Source: JALHST01 sp038316335
GTDB taxonomy: Bacteria > Bacteroidota > Bacteroidia > Flavobacteriales > Flavobacteriaceae
DNA length: 64,000 nucleotides
Assembly: GCA_038316335.1 (NCBI GenBank)
Contig: JBBQAM010000017.1
Location: forward strand, 7,214 to 71,213
Reading direction: 5' to 3'
Shown here one piece after another: positions 53,226 to 61,757 of the stretch. How positions within the stretch are numbered: position 1 is the first letter of the stretch; every line of letters begins with the position of its first letter. The translations under genes and the position numbers were made by a program. Below the pieces are notes generated by a model. It was not told the origin of the DNA, searched no databases, and was given only the letters and a program-made list of their open reading frames with translations.

Positions 53226-53273
53226 AAATCCCAACTTTTATTCTCTGAAGCCCAGTGCCAAGTAGGGATAATT

Positions 53274-53336
53274 ATTCATTGATAATTGTTCATTGTTTAT
53301 TGATCATTGTTCACTGCCTACTGTTTACTGCCTACT
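53274..53336. repeat. Nine-unit heptad repeat array, 63 nt
   Basis: Nine consecutive 7-nt units (for example GTTCATT, GTTTATT, GATCATT, GTTCACT, GCCTACT, GTTTACT) share T at position 7 and A at position 5, with variable positions 2-4. The array runs into the stop codon of the rhomboid gene. It is of the same type as the arrays at 53145 and 61117. Confidence 0.8.
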
Positions 53337-54081
53337 AATCCTCCGAAGCCTTGTGCGTAGGAGGACTTTCCTTAAAATGATAGTTGATTTTAATCGTTGT
53401 AGCATCCTCTTCTTTTTTTAGCGTCTCAATAAAATTGCCGTCTTTATCAAAATGTTTTAAGAATTCGTCCTGTTCCTCGTCATAATCGTCCTGTTCCCAA
53501 GCAAATTTTTTAGTCGATGGTAATTTTGAATCAACGAAAAAGGCCAGTGCCAGGCCGGTAAGGAATCCCCCCAAATGGCCCTCCCACGAAATTTCCTCCT
53601 TGACAGGAAAAATGTACCAAAGCAGACTTCCATAGATAAATACGATCATTAGGGACAAGGCCACCAATCGATAATACTTCGTGAAAATGCCCTTAAAAAA
53701 AATAAAACTCGCCAAAAGGTAAATTATGCCACTGGCCCCAATATGAAAAGAGGGTCTACCGATTGCCCAGGTAATAAGTCCGGAAAAAACCAACCCTAAA
53801 AAAAGCACCCGCAAGGCAATATTTCGATAGAAATAAAAAAGGGAAGCCAACAATACGGCTACGGGTATTGTATTGTTATAAAGGTGTTCAACAGAACCAT
53901 GGATAAAAGGCGAAAGAAAGATGCCGCGCAAACCTGTGACAGTACGAGGGTAAATGCCGTACTCATTCAAATTCACCTGCCATCGCAATTCTACCCAAAA
54001 AACCAGCCATATCAACAGTACTGCCGCTATTGGCGCAATGATGACGGCATTGGTGAATTTAAAATAAGTATGCTCAGACAT
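53335..54081 (-). CDS. Rhomboid-family intramembrane serine protease
   Basis: It has 248 residues with about six membrane helices. The first helix begins near residue 13 (VIIAPIAAVLLIWLVFWVE), the amphipathic L1 region has HGSVEHLYNN, the nucleophile Ser lies in IGASGIIYLL, and the second catalytic residue is the His in EGHLGGFLTGLAL. The soluble tail (about 195-248) is acidic. It would cleave membrane proteins within the inner membrane. The 5' end lies inside a 111-bp tandem duplication: a second copy of the start codon and first helix sits directly upstream. Convergent with rlmB. Confidence 0.92.
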   Translation of the reverse strand: MSEHTYFKFTNAVIIAPIAAVLLIWLVFWVELRWQVNLNEYGIYPRTVTGLRGIFLSPFIHGSVEHLYNNTIPVAVLLASLFYFYRNIALRVLFLGLVFSGLITWAIGRPSFHIGASGIIYLLASFIFFKGIFTKYYRLVALSLMIVFIYGSLLWYIFPVKEEISWEGHLGGFLTGLALAFFVDSKLPSTKKFAWEQDDYDEEQDEFLKHFDKDGNFIETLKKEEDATTIKINYHFKESPPTHKASED

Positions 54082-54232
54082 AGGATAAAATTAACCGTAT
54101 TCCTTACAAAAAACCAGCCATATCAACAGTACTGCCGCTATTGGCGCAATGATGACGGCATTGGTGAATTTAAAATAAGTATGCTCAGACATAGGATAAA
54201 ATTAACCGTATTCTTTACAAAAAACCAGCCAT
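53997..54232. repeat. 111-bp tandem duplication over the rhomboid 5' end
   Basis: Two full copies, 53997-54107 and 54108-54218, differ at one base (54102 C, 54213 T). A third partial copy of 14 nt (54219-54232) follows. Each copy holds the first 28 codons of the rhomboid gene and 27 nt of upstream sequence. The 14-nt word at each junction suggests slippage or unequal exchange between short direct repeats. 111 is a multiple of 3, but a TAA stop separates the copies. Confidence 0.97.
54091..54192 (-). CDS. 33-residue duplicate of the rhomboid N-terminus
   Basis: The upstream copy of the duplication keeps the ATG (54192) and encodes the same first 28 residues as the protease (starting MSEHTYFKF, including the first membrane helix), then diverges to CKEYG and stops at TAA (54091-54093), 9 nt before the protease ATG. 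It could be translated as a membrane micropeptide or act only as an upstream reading frame; no selection can be inferred. Confidence 0.35.
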   Translation of the reverse strand: MSEHTYFKFTNAVIIAPIAAVLLIWLVFCKEYG

Positions 54233-54321
54233 CGAAGTGAAATCGGTAAATTTGTCATGGCCGATAGGATTGTTCGTTCTAAGCGTATTCAATAGATCGT
54301 GAAATGTCTTATTTTTAGACC

Positions 54322-55599
54322 ATGAACGAACCCCTTGCCGAACGTGTGCGTCCCAAAACGCTTGAAGAATATATTAGTCAACACCATTTGGTTGGTGACC
54401 AGGGCTCGTTGACGTATCAAATCAAAAAAGGCACCATCCCTTCCTTGATCTTTTGGGGGCCACCGGGCACGGGCAAAACGACCTTGGCCCATATCATCGC
54501 CCATGAAAGTGAAAGGCCCTTTTATGCCCTGAGTGCCATTAACAGTGGTGTCAAGGATATTAGGGACGTCATAGACAAGGCAAAACAACGTGGCGGACTC
54601 TTTACCGCCAAAAACCCCATACTATTCATTGACGAAATACACCGCTTTAGCAAATCACAGCAAGATTCTTTATTGGGTGCCGTAGAAAAAGGCTGGGTTA
54701 CCTTGATCGGGGCGACGACCGAAAATCCGAGCTTTGAGGTCATCCCCGCCTTGCTCTCCCGATGTCAGGTATATATCCTGAATCCTTTTGGAAAGGAAGA
54801 CCTTATCGCCCTTCTTAAAAGGGCCATGGAGCAGGACGAAGTCTTGAAAAAAAAGAACATTGAACTTCAGGAAATCGAAGCCTTGCTTCGCCTGTCAGGA
54901 GGTGATGGAAGAAAGTTATTGAATATTTTTGAATTGGTCGTAAACTCCGAGGATTCCGATACCATCACCATTACCGACAAAATGGTCATTGCGAAGATTC
55001 AGAAAAATACGGTGCTCTATGATAAGACCGGGGAACAACACTATGATATTATTTCGGCCTTTATCAAAGCGATACGCGGCAGTGATCCGAATGGAGCGGT
55101 CTACTGGCTCGCCAGGATGATCGAAGGAGGGGAAGACGTTAAATTTATTGCCCGTAGAATGTTGATTTCGGCCTCTGAGGATATCGGCCTCGCCAATCCT
55201 ACCGCACTAGTATTGGCCAATACTACCTTTCAGGCCGTCACTAACATCGGATATCCGGAAGCAAGGATCATCCTGAGCCAATGCGCCATTTATCTTGCCA
55301 CTTCCCCAAAGAGTAATGCGAGTTATAAGGCAATCGGCAAAGCACAACAGGCTGTAAACGAATTTGGGGACCTCTCGGTACCACTTCATCTGCGTAACGC
55401 CCCGACGAAATTGATGAAAGATCTAGGTTATGGAAAGGAGTATCAATATGCCCATGATTACGATCACAATTTTATCGCCGCCGAATTCTTGCCCGAAGCA
55501 CTAATAGGTACTGCCTTTTATGAGCCGGGAGACAACCAACGTGAAGTCGCGATCAAGGAATTCCTGAAAAACCGTTGGAAGGATAAATACGAAGGCTAG
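54322..55599 (+). CDS. rarA: Replication-associated recombination ATPase RarA (MgsA)
   Basis: It has 425 residues. An AAA+ clamp-loader-like ATPase with Walker A GPPGTGKTTLAH (about residues 51-62), Walker B LFIDEIHRF, sensor 1 GATTENPSFEV, and the C-terminal tetramerisation domain (SDPNGAVYWLARMIEGGED; FIARRMLISASEDIG). It acts at stalled replication forks. The start MNEPLAERVRPKTLEEY is standard. Its last 4 nt overlap the convergent gene on the other strand. Confidence 0.97.
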   Translation: MNEPLAERVRPKTLEEYISQHHLVGDQGSLTYQIKKGTIPSLIFWGPPGTGKTTLAHIIAHESERPFYALSAINSGVKDIRDVIDKAKQRGGLFTAKNPILFIDEIHRFSKSQQDSLLGAVEKGWVTLIGATTENPSFEVIPALLSRCQVYILNPFGKEDLIALLKRAMEQDEVLKKKNIELQEIEALLRLSGGDGRKLLNIFELVVNSEDSDTITITDKMVIAKIQKNTVLYDKTGEQHYDIISAFIKAIRGSDPNGAVYWLARMIEGGEDVKFIARRMLISASEDIGLANPTALVLANTTFQAVTNIGYPEARIILSQCAIYLATSPKSNASYKAIGKAQQAVNEFGDLSVPLHLRNAPTKLMKDLGYGKEYQYAHDYDHNFIAAEFLPEALIGTAFYEPGDNQREVAIKEFLKNRWKDKYEG

Positions 55600-56444
55600 A
55601 ACTTAATGTCCAATGGTACCACCCGCAATTGATCGCCTACATAATATTCAAAAAACCATTGGCCTTCCTTGGAATAGACCAGGCCTTCATTTTCATCAGT
55701 CTTTCCAAGATATTGATCTGGCTTCGAAGTCTTGAATATCTTAAGCCTGATTTTCGGGGTACTGTCTACCAGTTGAAAGCCATTCGGAATTTCCTGTGCG
55801 TACAAAACTCCTGATAGGTGCAATGGGTCTTGTGTGGCCTTCCCTAGCTCGTTTTCCGCTTTTTTAATATCCGAGGGTACGGGCTCCATACTTTTATAGG
55901 TTTGTCGTTCAGGGGTTACCTCCTCGATCGTAACTTGTTCCTGCCTGTTTTTAGGTGTTTCAGCGACCTTCTTCACATCATTCTTATAATTTAGGGTAAC
56001 GGTTTCTTGGTCATTCCCTTTTGGTTTATAACTATAATTTATAGGGTCAAATGATCGCGCTGCATCACGAATGGCCTCATTGAAGGACAATTTATAATCC
56101 TTTTCCTTGCTTGTTCCTACCTCAGTGCTCATTATAACCACTGAATTACAATCTTTCAAATTTAAGATTACCTTGGTGGTGAACATCGATGAAAGATCCT
56201 CCAGGCCAAGCAAAAGCCCTAAACAACGATTGCTATTCAAATCTTCTGGTAGGGCATCATCATAGACCACGTCAAACCCCTTTTGAACAAGCAAATATTT
56301 GATCAATGTACTGGTTTGATACTGGTTTTCATTTTTGAAGCCATCGAATTTCTTCGGTACGATGATGTATTTGTAATCGTTTAATTGTGCATGGGACATG
56401 AAAGGAACCATACATAAAAAAATGGCCAAAATAATATTTTTCAC
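55596..56444 (-). CDS. Secreted hypothetical protein, 282 residues
   Basis: The signal peptide (MKNIILAIFLCMVPFMSHAQ) is cleaved near residue 19. The N-terminal domain (about 20-145) begins with NDYKYIIVPKKFDGFKNENQ and ILNLKDC and looks like a mixed alpha/beta fold. A charged linker (150-205, rich in Lys, Glu, Pro) follows, and the C-terminus has a beta-rich tail (GQWFFEYYVGDQLRVVPLDI). Proteins with this N-terminal segment are common in Flavobacteriaceae but have no assigned role. It overlaps rarA by 4 nt tail to tail. Confidence 0.85.
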   Translation of the reverse strand: MKNIILAIFLCMVPFMSHAQLNDYKYIIVPKKFDGFKNENQYQTSTLIKYLLVQKGFDVVYDDALPEDLNSNRCLGLLLGLEDLSSMFTTKVILNLKDCNSVVIMSTEVGTSKEKDYKLSFNEAIRDAARSFDPINYSYKPKGNDQETVTLNYKNDVKKVAETPKNRQEQVTIEEVTPERQTYKSMEPVPSDIKKAENELGKATQDPLHLSGVLYAQEIPNGFQLVDSTPKIRLKIFKTSKPDQYLGKTDENEGLVYSKEGQWFFEYYVGDQLRVVPLDIKF

Positions 56445-56762
56445 AGGATACGATTTAAGATTTAAAAGTGCTATATGAAAAAAGCGTGCCGAAGTTGATT
56501 CAGACCAACAATTCGAATCACTCTTTCAGAATCAAAGATGGTTTTGATGGCCCCAAGATAGGATAATTAATCCTATTTGAAAAGAGGCATTGCGCCTCGC
56601 AGCCAAGTTTCCATAGGCCATCACACCATGTCCTCTTGTCATGGGAGCCAGATCCAATGCAAAGCGCTTGGTGTAGCATGCCACATCGGCTAAATCTAAA
56701 GCCAGAAATGGCCAACGGTCCTAAAAGGGTGGTATTGAACATAACGTTCTCTGGCTAGAAAG
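56445..56762. other. 318-nt spacer with a possible gene remnant
   Basis: No intact gene is visible. A 74-codon minus-strand frame (56518-56742) has an unlikely composition. In another minus-strand frame (56720-56532) 62 codons are open without a start codon and read more like protein (for example FALDLAPMTRGHGVMAYGNL). This may be the eroded end of a lost gene. Confidence 0.4.
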
Positions 56763-57452
56763 TTATAAAAACGATTTTATCTCACTTAAGTCCTTGATCA
56801 TATGACAATAATCGTGTGCTGGCGCCCCATGGGCATTAAAATGAAGTGCATGTAACCCTACAGCCTGGGCACCAAGTATATCGGCTTCTAAACTATCCCC
56901 GATCATAAGGCCCGATTGGGGCAAGGTTTGGGCCGTTTGCAACGCCACTTGAAAGATCAAAGGATTTGGTTTTTTTACCCCTGCGGTCTCCGAATTGGTG
57001 ATCGTATCAAAATACCGATGAATTAGGGCATTTTTCATTTTTTTCTCTTGAACTTCCTGAAAGCCATTGGTTATGATGTGAAGCTTATAGGTGGGTCTTA
57101 AATAGTGAAGTATTTCATGTGTATTCGGAAAAAGGTGGTTAAAGTATGGTAGATGTTCAATATATTCAATTGCCAAATGATCGATCATCGTATCTGAAAT
57201 CGCATAGTTCAACGAATCAAAAACTGTTTTTAAACGTTGATAGCGCAATTCGGACTTTGTGATTTTTTCCTCTCGATACAATTTCCAAAATGCTACATTG
57301 GTCGGAACATATACTTCCAGAAAATCAGGCAGGGAAACAGCGATACGATTTTCAGTCAGGATTTTTTCAAAAGTCAAGGCAGAATTCCTTTCAAAATCCC
57401 AGAGTGTATGGTCTAGGTCAAAGAATACATCGGTCACCTTGTTCCTATACAT
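56763..57452 (-). CDS. yjjG: HAD-family nucleotidase, YjjG type
   Basis: It has 229 residues. HAD motif I DVFFDLDHTLWDFERN is at the N-terminus, motif II at IITNGFQEVQE (Thr), motif III Lys in GVKKPNPLIF, and motif IV MIGDSLEADILGA. The cap between motifs I and II is helical. YjjG-type enzymes dephosphorylate non-canonical pyrimidine nucleotides. The start overlaps the end of the upstream gene by 8 nt. Confidence 0.9.
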   Translation of the reverse strand: MYRNKVTDVFFDLDHTLWDFERNSALTFEKILTENRIAVSLPDFLEVYVPTNVAFWKLYREEKITKSELRYQRLKTVFDSLNYAISDTMIDHLAIEYIEHLPYFNHLFPNTHEILHYLRPTYKLHIITNGFQEVQEKKMKNALIHRYFDTITNSETAGVKKPNPLIFQVALQTAQTLPQSGLMIGDSLEADILGAQAVGLHALHFNAHGAPAHDYCHMIKDLSEIKSFL

Positions 57453-58740
57453 GATACTTTCTTAAGAGGGTGCTATACAAGTCTTTCCAATCGATTTTAT
57501 GGGACCCCCCCAAAAGTTCATTTGAAAATACGGTAATCAACTGCCCATTGACCGATTTGACCTGTTGGTACAAGAAATTCATTTGCTCTAAAATGTCATT
57601 TTTATTCTTCAGATTGACCAAGGAATAGTCGTGTGCGGCAAACGAATGGATGCGAATAGGCTGTTGAAGTTCTAGATTGATGTCGTAAAAATAAAAAGGG
57701 GTACAGGTCCCGGCCCTAAACCCTATTTCATGGGTGTAGCCCATGGTGTAATCATCGGTAAACTCGGCCTCTACCAAATTGCGGTAGGTATTGGGGACAT
57801 CGACCCTGTTGTATCGAAGCCTCGAAAGATTAACAGGGCGATTGATTACCTCTGACAGGTTTTTTTTCTCTTGCTTTAAAAGGTCGATATCCCCAAAGGA
57901 ACTATAGGAGGCACACAGGGAGACCATACTGTAATCGGCAATATATTTAATGAGATATTTGAACTTATTATTGTTCGGGGATACATTCTTATCATACTTT
58001 GAATACGATGCGAATTGAAAAAAAAACTTGGCCTTCACCTTCAACTCCTTGTGCAGTTCGACCAACCACTCAAAATTATCGAATGGATCTTTACGGGGAT
58101 CCACCCATACAGCTGCTCGACGCGCGATTCGTTTTACATGCAAATAGCCGAGATCCATCAATAATCCTCCTAAGCTGCGGGTAAAACCCCTATAGGCAAA
58201 CGAATGGGAAGTAGTAACATCAATGATAGAGGTGAAATTGAAGGTGCGGTTTTTACCTTCGAGATCAGGAAATCGTTCTTTGAGGGCTTGGAGCATTTTA
58301 TACGCCCAAATATCTACCACGGGAAGCATCAAAAAACCGTTCTGATAGGCAACACTGTCCTTAGGGGAAAACCGCCCGTGAATATCTTTCACATGAGGCA
58401 GATATTCTTCATACCTACTCAAAAGAAAAAAGCTGGCCGAAAAGATATCGAATGGTAGGTTACTTCGCTCACCGGCTGAAAAAAAGCAGGGGACACCATC
58501 CCATTGCGCAATGGTTATTTGAAGGTCATTGATACCCTGTTCGAATAGCAAATCGTTGCTGCGTACAAAAAATTCATTTTGTAAGGGCTGTTTCGTATAG
58601 GTTATTTTTGGTCCCGAGTGTTTTATAAAATCTTCTATCGTGGTCGTAAAAGTGACTTCAATTCCCAAAATTCGCGTGAAAAGATGCTTCATACTGTAGG
58701 TGAAGCGGGGTGTTATTTTATGGGTATAAATAAGTAACAT
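57445..58740 (-). CDS. Polysaccharide deacetylase-like protein (DUF7033 type)
   Basis: It has 431 residues with no signal peptide. The N-terminal half (about 1-150) carries FFVRSNDLLFEQGIND, FDIFSASFFLLSRYEEYLP and ENGFLMLPVVDIWAY-like QNGFLMLPVVDIW, as in flavobacterial proteins with a DUF7033 domain before a deacetylase-like barrel. In the barrel the family metal motif (usually Asp-x-Asp) reads IIDVTTSHSFAYRG, and later strands have VKAKFFFQFA and RYNRVDVPNTYRNL. Catalysis is therefore doubtful. It overlaps the nucleotidase gene by 8 nt, so the two are co-expressed. A role in envelope carbohydrate metabolism is inference. Confidence 0.75.
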   Translation of the reverse strand: MLLIYTHKITPRFTYSMKHLFTRILGIEVTFTTTIEDFIKHSGPKITYTKQPLQNEFFVRSNDLLFEQGINDLQITIAQWDGVPCFFSAGERSNLPFDIFSASFFLLSRYEEYLPHVKDIHGRFSPKDSVAYQNGFLMLPVVDIWAYKMLQALKERFPDLEGKNRTFNFTSIIDVTTSHSFAYRGFTRSLGGLLMDLGYLHVKRIARRAAVWVDPRKDPFDNFEWLVELHKELKVKAKFFFQFASYSKYDKNVSPNNNKFKYLIKYIADYSMVSLCASYSSFGDIDLLKQEKKNLSEVINRPVNLSRLRYNRVDVPNTYRNLVEAEFTDDYTMGYTHEIGFRAGTCTPFYFYDINLELQQPIRIHSFAAHDYSLVNLKNKNDILEQMNFLYQQVKSVNGQLITVFSNELLGGSHKIDWKDLYSTLLRKYHV

Positions 58741-58837
58741 AGAAGTCTAGATTGCAAATCATACGTACGGGGCACACTTTTCCGAAATCATTCCCCACGT
58801 AATCACTAACAAACAATTACGGGATACATGCATTCGT

Positions 58838-59536
58838 TTACAGGAGCCCTTCGTCGGCAAAACTATAATAATCCTTTTGGGTAATGATCAAATGATCTAA
58901 AACTTTTACATCCAACGTGGCGGCAGCGGTCTTCAATTTCTGGGTCACACTGGTATCTTCCTTACTGGGCCTTAGGGTTCCCGATGGGTGGTTATGTGCT
59001 AAAATCAATCCTACGGCCCCCAATTCCAAGGCCTGTTTCATCGCGATACGAACATCGACGAGCGTCCCGGTCAATCCGCCTTTACTCAATTGTCGCGTAT
59101 GTAAGATCTTGTTGGCATTGTTTAAATAGATGATCCAAAACTCCTCGTGCGCTAATTCCCCCATTCTGGGTTGCAGCAACTCGAAAGCATCCCTGCTACT
59201 AGAAATTTTGGTGATCTTCTGCGCGGCTTCCCCCCTTCTTCTTCTTCCCATCTCAAGTGCGGCCACAATAGTAACCGCCTTTGCTTCGCCAATACCTTTG
59301 AACTGCATTAATTGCTGTAGTGATAGATTGCCAAGGGCATTCAAATTATTGTTTACCGATGCCAAAATACGTTTCGAGAGTTCAACGGCACTTTCACTGC
59401 GGCTTCCCGAACCAATAAGTATTGCGATAAGCTCGGCATCCGACAAAGCCGACAACCCCTTTAAGACCATTTTTTCCCGCGGTCTATCATCATCAGACCA
59501 GTGTTTAATCGATAAGGAAGAAGGGGTGTCCTGCAT
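58838..59536 (-). CDS. radC: RadC-family JAB/JAMM protein
   Basis: It has 232 residues. The N-terminal helix-hairpin-helix-like part (LSDAELIAILIGSGSRSE; LMQFKGIGEAKAVTIVAALE) precedes the JAMM metal-binding domain with Glu in HEEFWIIYLNN and LILAHNHPSGTLRPSKEDTS. Despite the name, a DNA-repair role is not established. It stands alone; about 100 nt separate it from the deacetylase-like gene. Confidence 0.96.
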   Translation of the reverse strand: MQDTPSSLSIKHWSDDDRPREKMVLKGLSALSDAELIAILIGSGSRSESAVELSKRILASVNNNLNALGNLSLQQLMQFKGIGEAKAVTIVAALEMGRRRRGEAAQKITKISSSRDAFELLQPRMGELAHEEFWIIYLNNANKILHTRQLSKGGLTGTLVDVRIAMKQALELGAVGLILAHNHPSGTLRPSKEDTSVTQKLKTAAATLDVKVLDHLIITQKDYYSFADEGLL

Positions 59537-59716
59537 GATATGTGTGAATGTTGTCCGGTATTAAAAATAATCCTTGATTACAATATTTCTATAGGCGCTC
59601 CGCGCCAAAAACAATTAATACCCTATACGCCATGATACGCGTAAGGCATTTCTATTTTCCTTTTCAACCCCAATATAAAAATTTATGGGCGATAACGCGA
59701 TGTACGTTATCCCTAT

Positions 59717-61078
59717 TTACGAATTTTCGATTGCTTTTTTAAGCAGGTTCAAATCGAGGCCACCATAATTTCCAGAACTCATCAACAGGAGCACCGCATC
59801 TTTATAATTGAGCGACACCAAATAGTTCTTTAATTCAGGGGCATTGGTGAATATGTGAAGGTCATCACGTTCAAAGGCCATAGCGATTTGCGAGGGGCTG
59901 ACCTCTTTTAGTCGTTTGATCTTTACCGATTCGGGGAGATAAAAGACGATCGCGGAATCGGCTGCATCCAAACTGCCCCGATATCCTTTTAAGAATTCGG
60001 GATTAAAACTGCTATACGTGTGCAACTCCAAACACGCTATTAACTTTCGATTCGGATATTGCTCTTTAACCGCTTTGGTGGTCGCAGCTACTTTGCTCGG
60101 AGAATGGGCGTAATCCTTAAATGCGATGCAGTTTTTTCCTTCCCCGATTTTCTCCAAACGCTTAGAGGCACCTTTAAAAGTAGCAATGGCCTCATAGAAG
60201 GCATCCTCATCGACCCCCATATTTTGGCAGATCCATTTGGCCCCTGCAAGGTTACTGAGGTTGTGTTTTCCAAAAACGCCAATAGGCATAGCACCTTCAG
60301 AAGTTTCCAACAGGGTCTGGCCGTCTACTACGGTGTACTCCGGGGTCGTGTAGGGCAATTTTCTTATGGCGTTTGTAGACTCTTCTACGACTTCTCGCAC
60401 TACGGGATCTTCGGCATTGTAGGTAATGCTCCCGCCCTTTACAATACTATCGACAAAAATTTTGAACTGTTCGACATAATTTTCAAAGGTGGGGAATACA
60501 TTGATATGGTCCCATGCAATACCGCTCAACAAGGCAATATTAGGTTTATACAAGTGAAACTTAGGGCGCAGGTCAATAGGTGACGATAAGTATTCATCCC
60601 CCTCCAAGACCATAAAATCATTCTCCTTGGTAAGGTGCACCATTCGATCAAATCCTTCCAATTGGGCTCCTACCATATAATCTACCTCCTTATTATGATA
60701 TTTAAGTACATGAAGTATCATTGAGGTAATCGTAGTTTTCCCATGGCTTCCCCCGATAACGACCCGGGTCTTGTTCTTTGATTGTTCATAGAGGAATTCG
60801 GGATAGGAATAGGTCATAAGACCAAGTTCCTGCGCCTTCAACAATTCAGGATTGTCCGATTTGGCATGCATTCCCAAAATAACGGCATCCAGGCCAGGAT
60901 GTATTTTTTCAGGAAACCATCCGAACTCTTTGGGCAAAAGGCCTTTCGATGCCAATCGCCCTGCCGAGGGCTCGAAAATTACATCATCACTGCCCGTAAC
61001 AGTATACCCCTTATGATGCAAGGCCAGGGCCAAATTGTGCATGGCGCTACCGCCAATGGCAATAAAATGTATTTTCAT
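59717..61078 (-). CDS. mpl: UDP-N-acetylmuramate--tripeptide ligase Mpl (murein peptide ligase)
   Basis: It has 453 residues. Recycles cell-wall tripeptide by joining it to UDP-MurNAc. The Mur-ligase layout is clear: N-terminal Rossmann part (IHFIAIGGSAMHNLALALH), ATP-binding GGSHGKTTITSMILHVL near residue 112, the FMVLEGDEYLSSPIDLRPKF segment typical of Mpl, and FGKHNLSNLAGA plus FKDYAHSPSKVAATTKA in the C-terminal part. A -7-like element and a heptad repeat array lie just upstream of the start. Confidence 0.93.
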   Translation of the reverse strand: MKIHFIAIGGSAMHNLALALHHKGYTVTGSDDVIFEPSAGRLASKGLLPKEFGWFPEKIHPGLDAVILGMHAKSDNPELLKAQELGLMTYSYPEFLYEQSKNKTRVVIGGSHGKTTITSMILHVLKYHNKEVDYMVGAQLEGFDRMVHLTKENDFMVLEGDEYLSSPIDLRPKFHLYKPNIALLSGIAWDHINVFPTFENYVEQFKIFVDSIVKGGSITYNAEDPVVREVVEESTNAIRKLPYTTPEYTVVDGQTLLETSEGAMPIGVFGKHNLSNLAGAKWICQNMGVDEDAFYEAIATFKGASKRLEKIGEGKNCIAFKDYAHSPSKVAATTKAVKEQYPNRKLIACLELHTYSSFNPEFLKGYRGSLDAADSAIVFYLPESVKIKRLKEVSPSQIAMAFERDDLHIFTNAPELKNYLVSLNYKDAVLLLMSSGNYGGLDLNLLKKAIENS

Positions 61079-61116
61079 TCAAACGATTTTAAGTATCAAA
61101 TATATGAATAGATTAA

Positions 61117-61200
61117 TGAGGTAGGAAGTACAAAGTACGAAGTAGGAAGTACGAAGCACGAAGTACGAAGTAGGAAGTACGAAGTACGAAGTACGAAGTA
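61117..61200. repeat. Twelve-unit heptad tandem repeat upstream of mpl
   Basis: Eleven 7-nt units run without interruption from 61124 (CGAAGTA six times, GGAAGTA three times, CAAAGTA and CGAAGCA once each), preceded by one degenerate unit (TGAGGTA). A -7-like element for mpl (61097-61104) sits 13 nt before the array, so its copy number could affect the promoter spacing region. Confidence 0.95.
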
Positions 61201-61341
61201 TGGGATAGGGGATTCAAGGTAAGGAATATATAGTGTGATTTAGGAATATCGAAAAACACACTTAAAATTTTATATCCTCGTTCAGATCTTGCACAACATA
61301 TTATGGTTGATTCTGTTTATCTTCGTAGCTAAAATCATCTG

Positions 61342-61659
61342 ATGAACCTAACCCTTTCTACGATCCCATCCAAGGAAATCATGCCTGGTTTTCACGGTAA
61401 ACTTATTCATGCACAAACCATGTCGATTGCTTTTTGGGACGTTGAGGAAGGTGCCAAAGTACCAGCACATTCACACCCTAACGAACAGATCATGCAGGTC
61501 TTGGAAGGAATCTTTGAATTTACCGTAAACGGGGAAACCCATATCTATAATCCGGGCGATTTGGTGGTAATTGCCCCACATGCCGAACATAGCGGAAAGG
61601 CCCTGACCAAATGCAAACTATTGGATGTTTTCAGTCCGGTGCGGGAAGAATATAAATAA
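61342..61659 (+). CDS. Cupin-domain protein
   Basis: It has 105 residues and one cupin fold. Motif 1 reads AHSHPNEQIMQVLEGIFEF, giving two His and a Glu-Gln region for metal binding, and motif 2 is NPGDLVVIAPHAEHSGKAL with the third His. It ends FSPVREEY, typical of small single-domain cupins. Cytosolic; reaction unknown. The SDR gene follows after 98 nt on the same strand, possibly as a unit. Confidence 0.9.
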   Translation: MNLTLSTIPSKEIMPGFHGKLIHAQTMSIAFWDVEEGAKVPAHSHPNEQIMQVLEGIFEFTVNGETHIYNPGDLVVIAPHAEHSGKALTKCKLLDVFSPVREEYK

Positions 61660-61757
61660 TTTCCGATCATTGGAAGCTGAATGAGGAAAAGTGAGGGCAA
61701 ATAACGCAATGTCGAACAGTGGTAACCGGTAGCTGTTCAAGCTAAAAAATCGAAAAA

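Noticed and set aside
56518..56742. 74-codon minus-strand frame as a gene.
   Set aside because: Composition (many Cys, Arg, Ser, Gly) and lack of any motif suggest an accidental frame.
59594..59606. Small GC-rich inverted repeat GGCGC-TCC-GCGCC between radC and mpl as a terminator.
   Set aside because: Stem of only 5 bp and no T run in the direction of mpl transcription.
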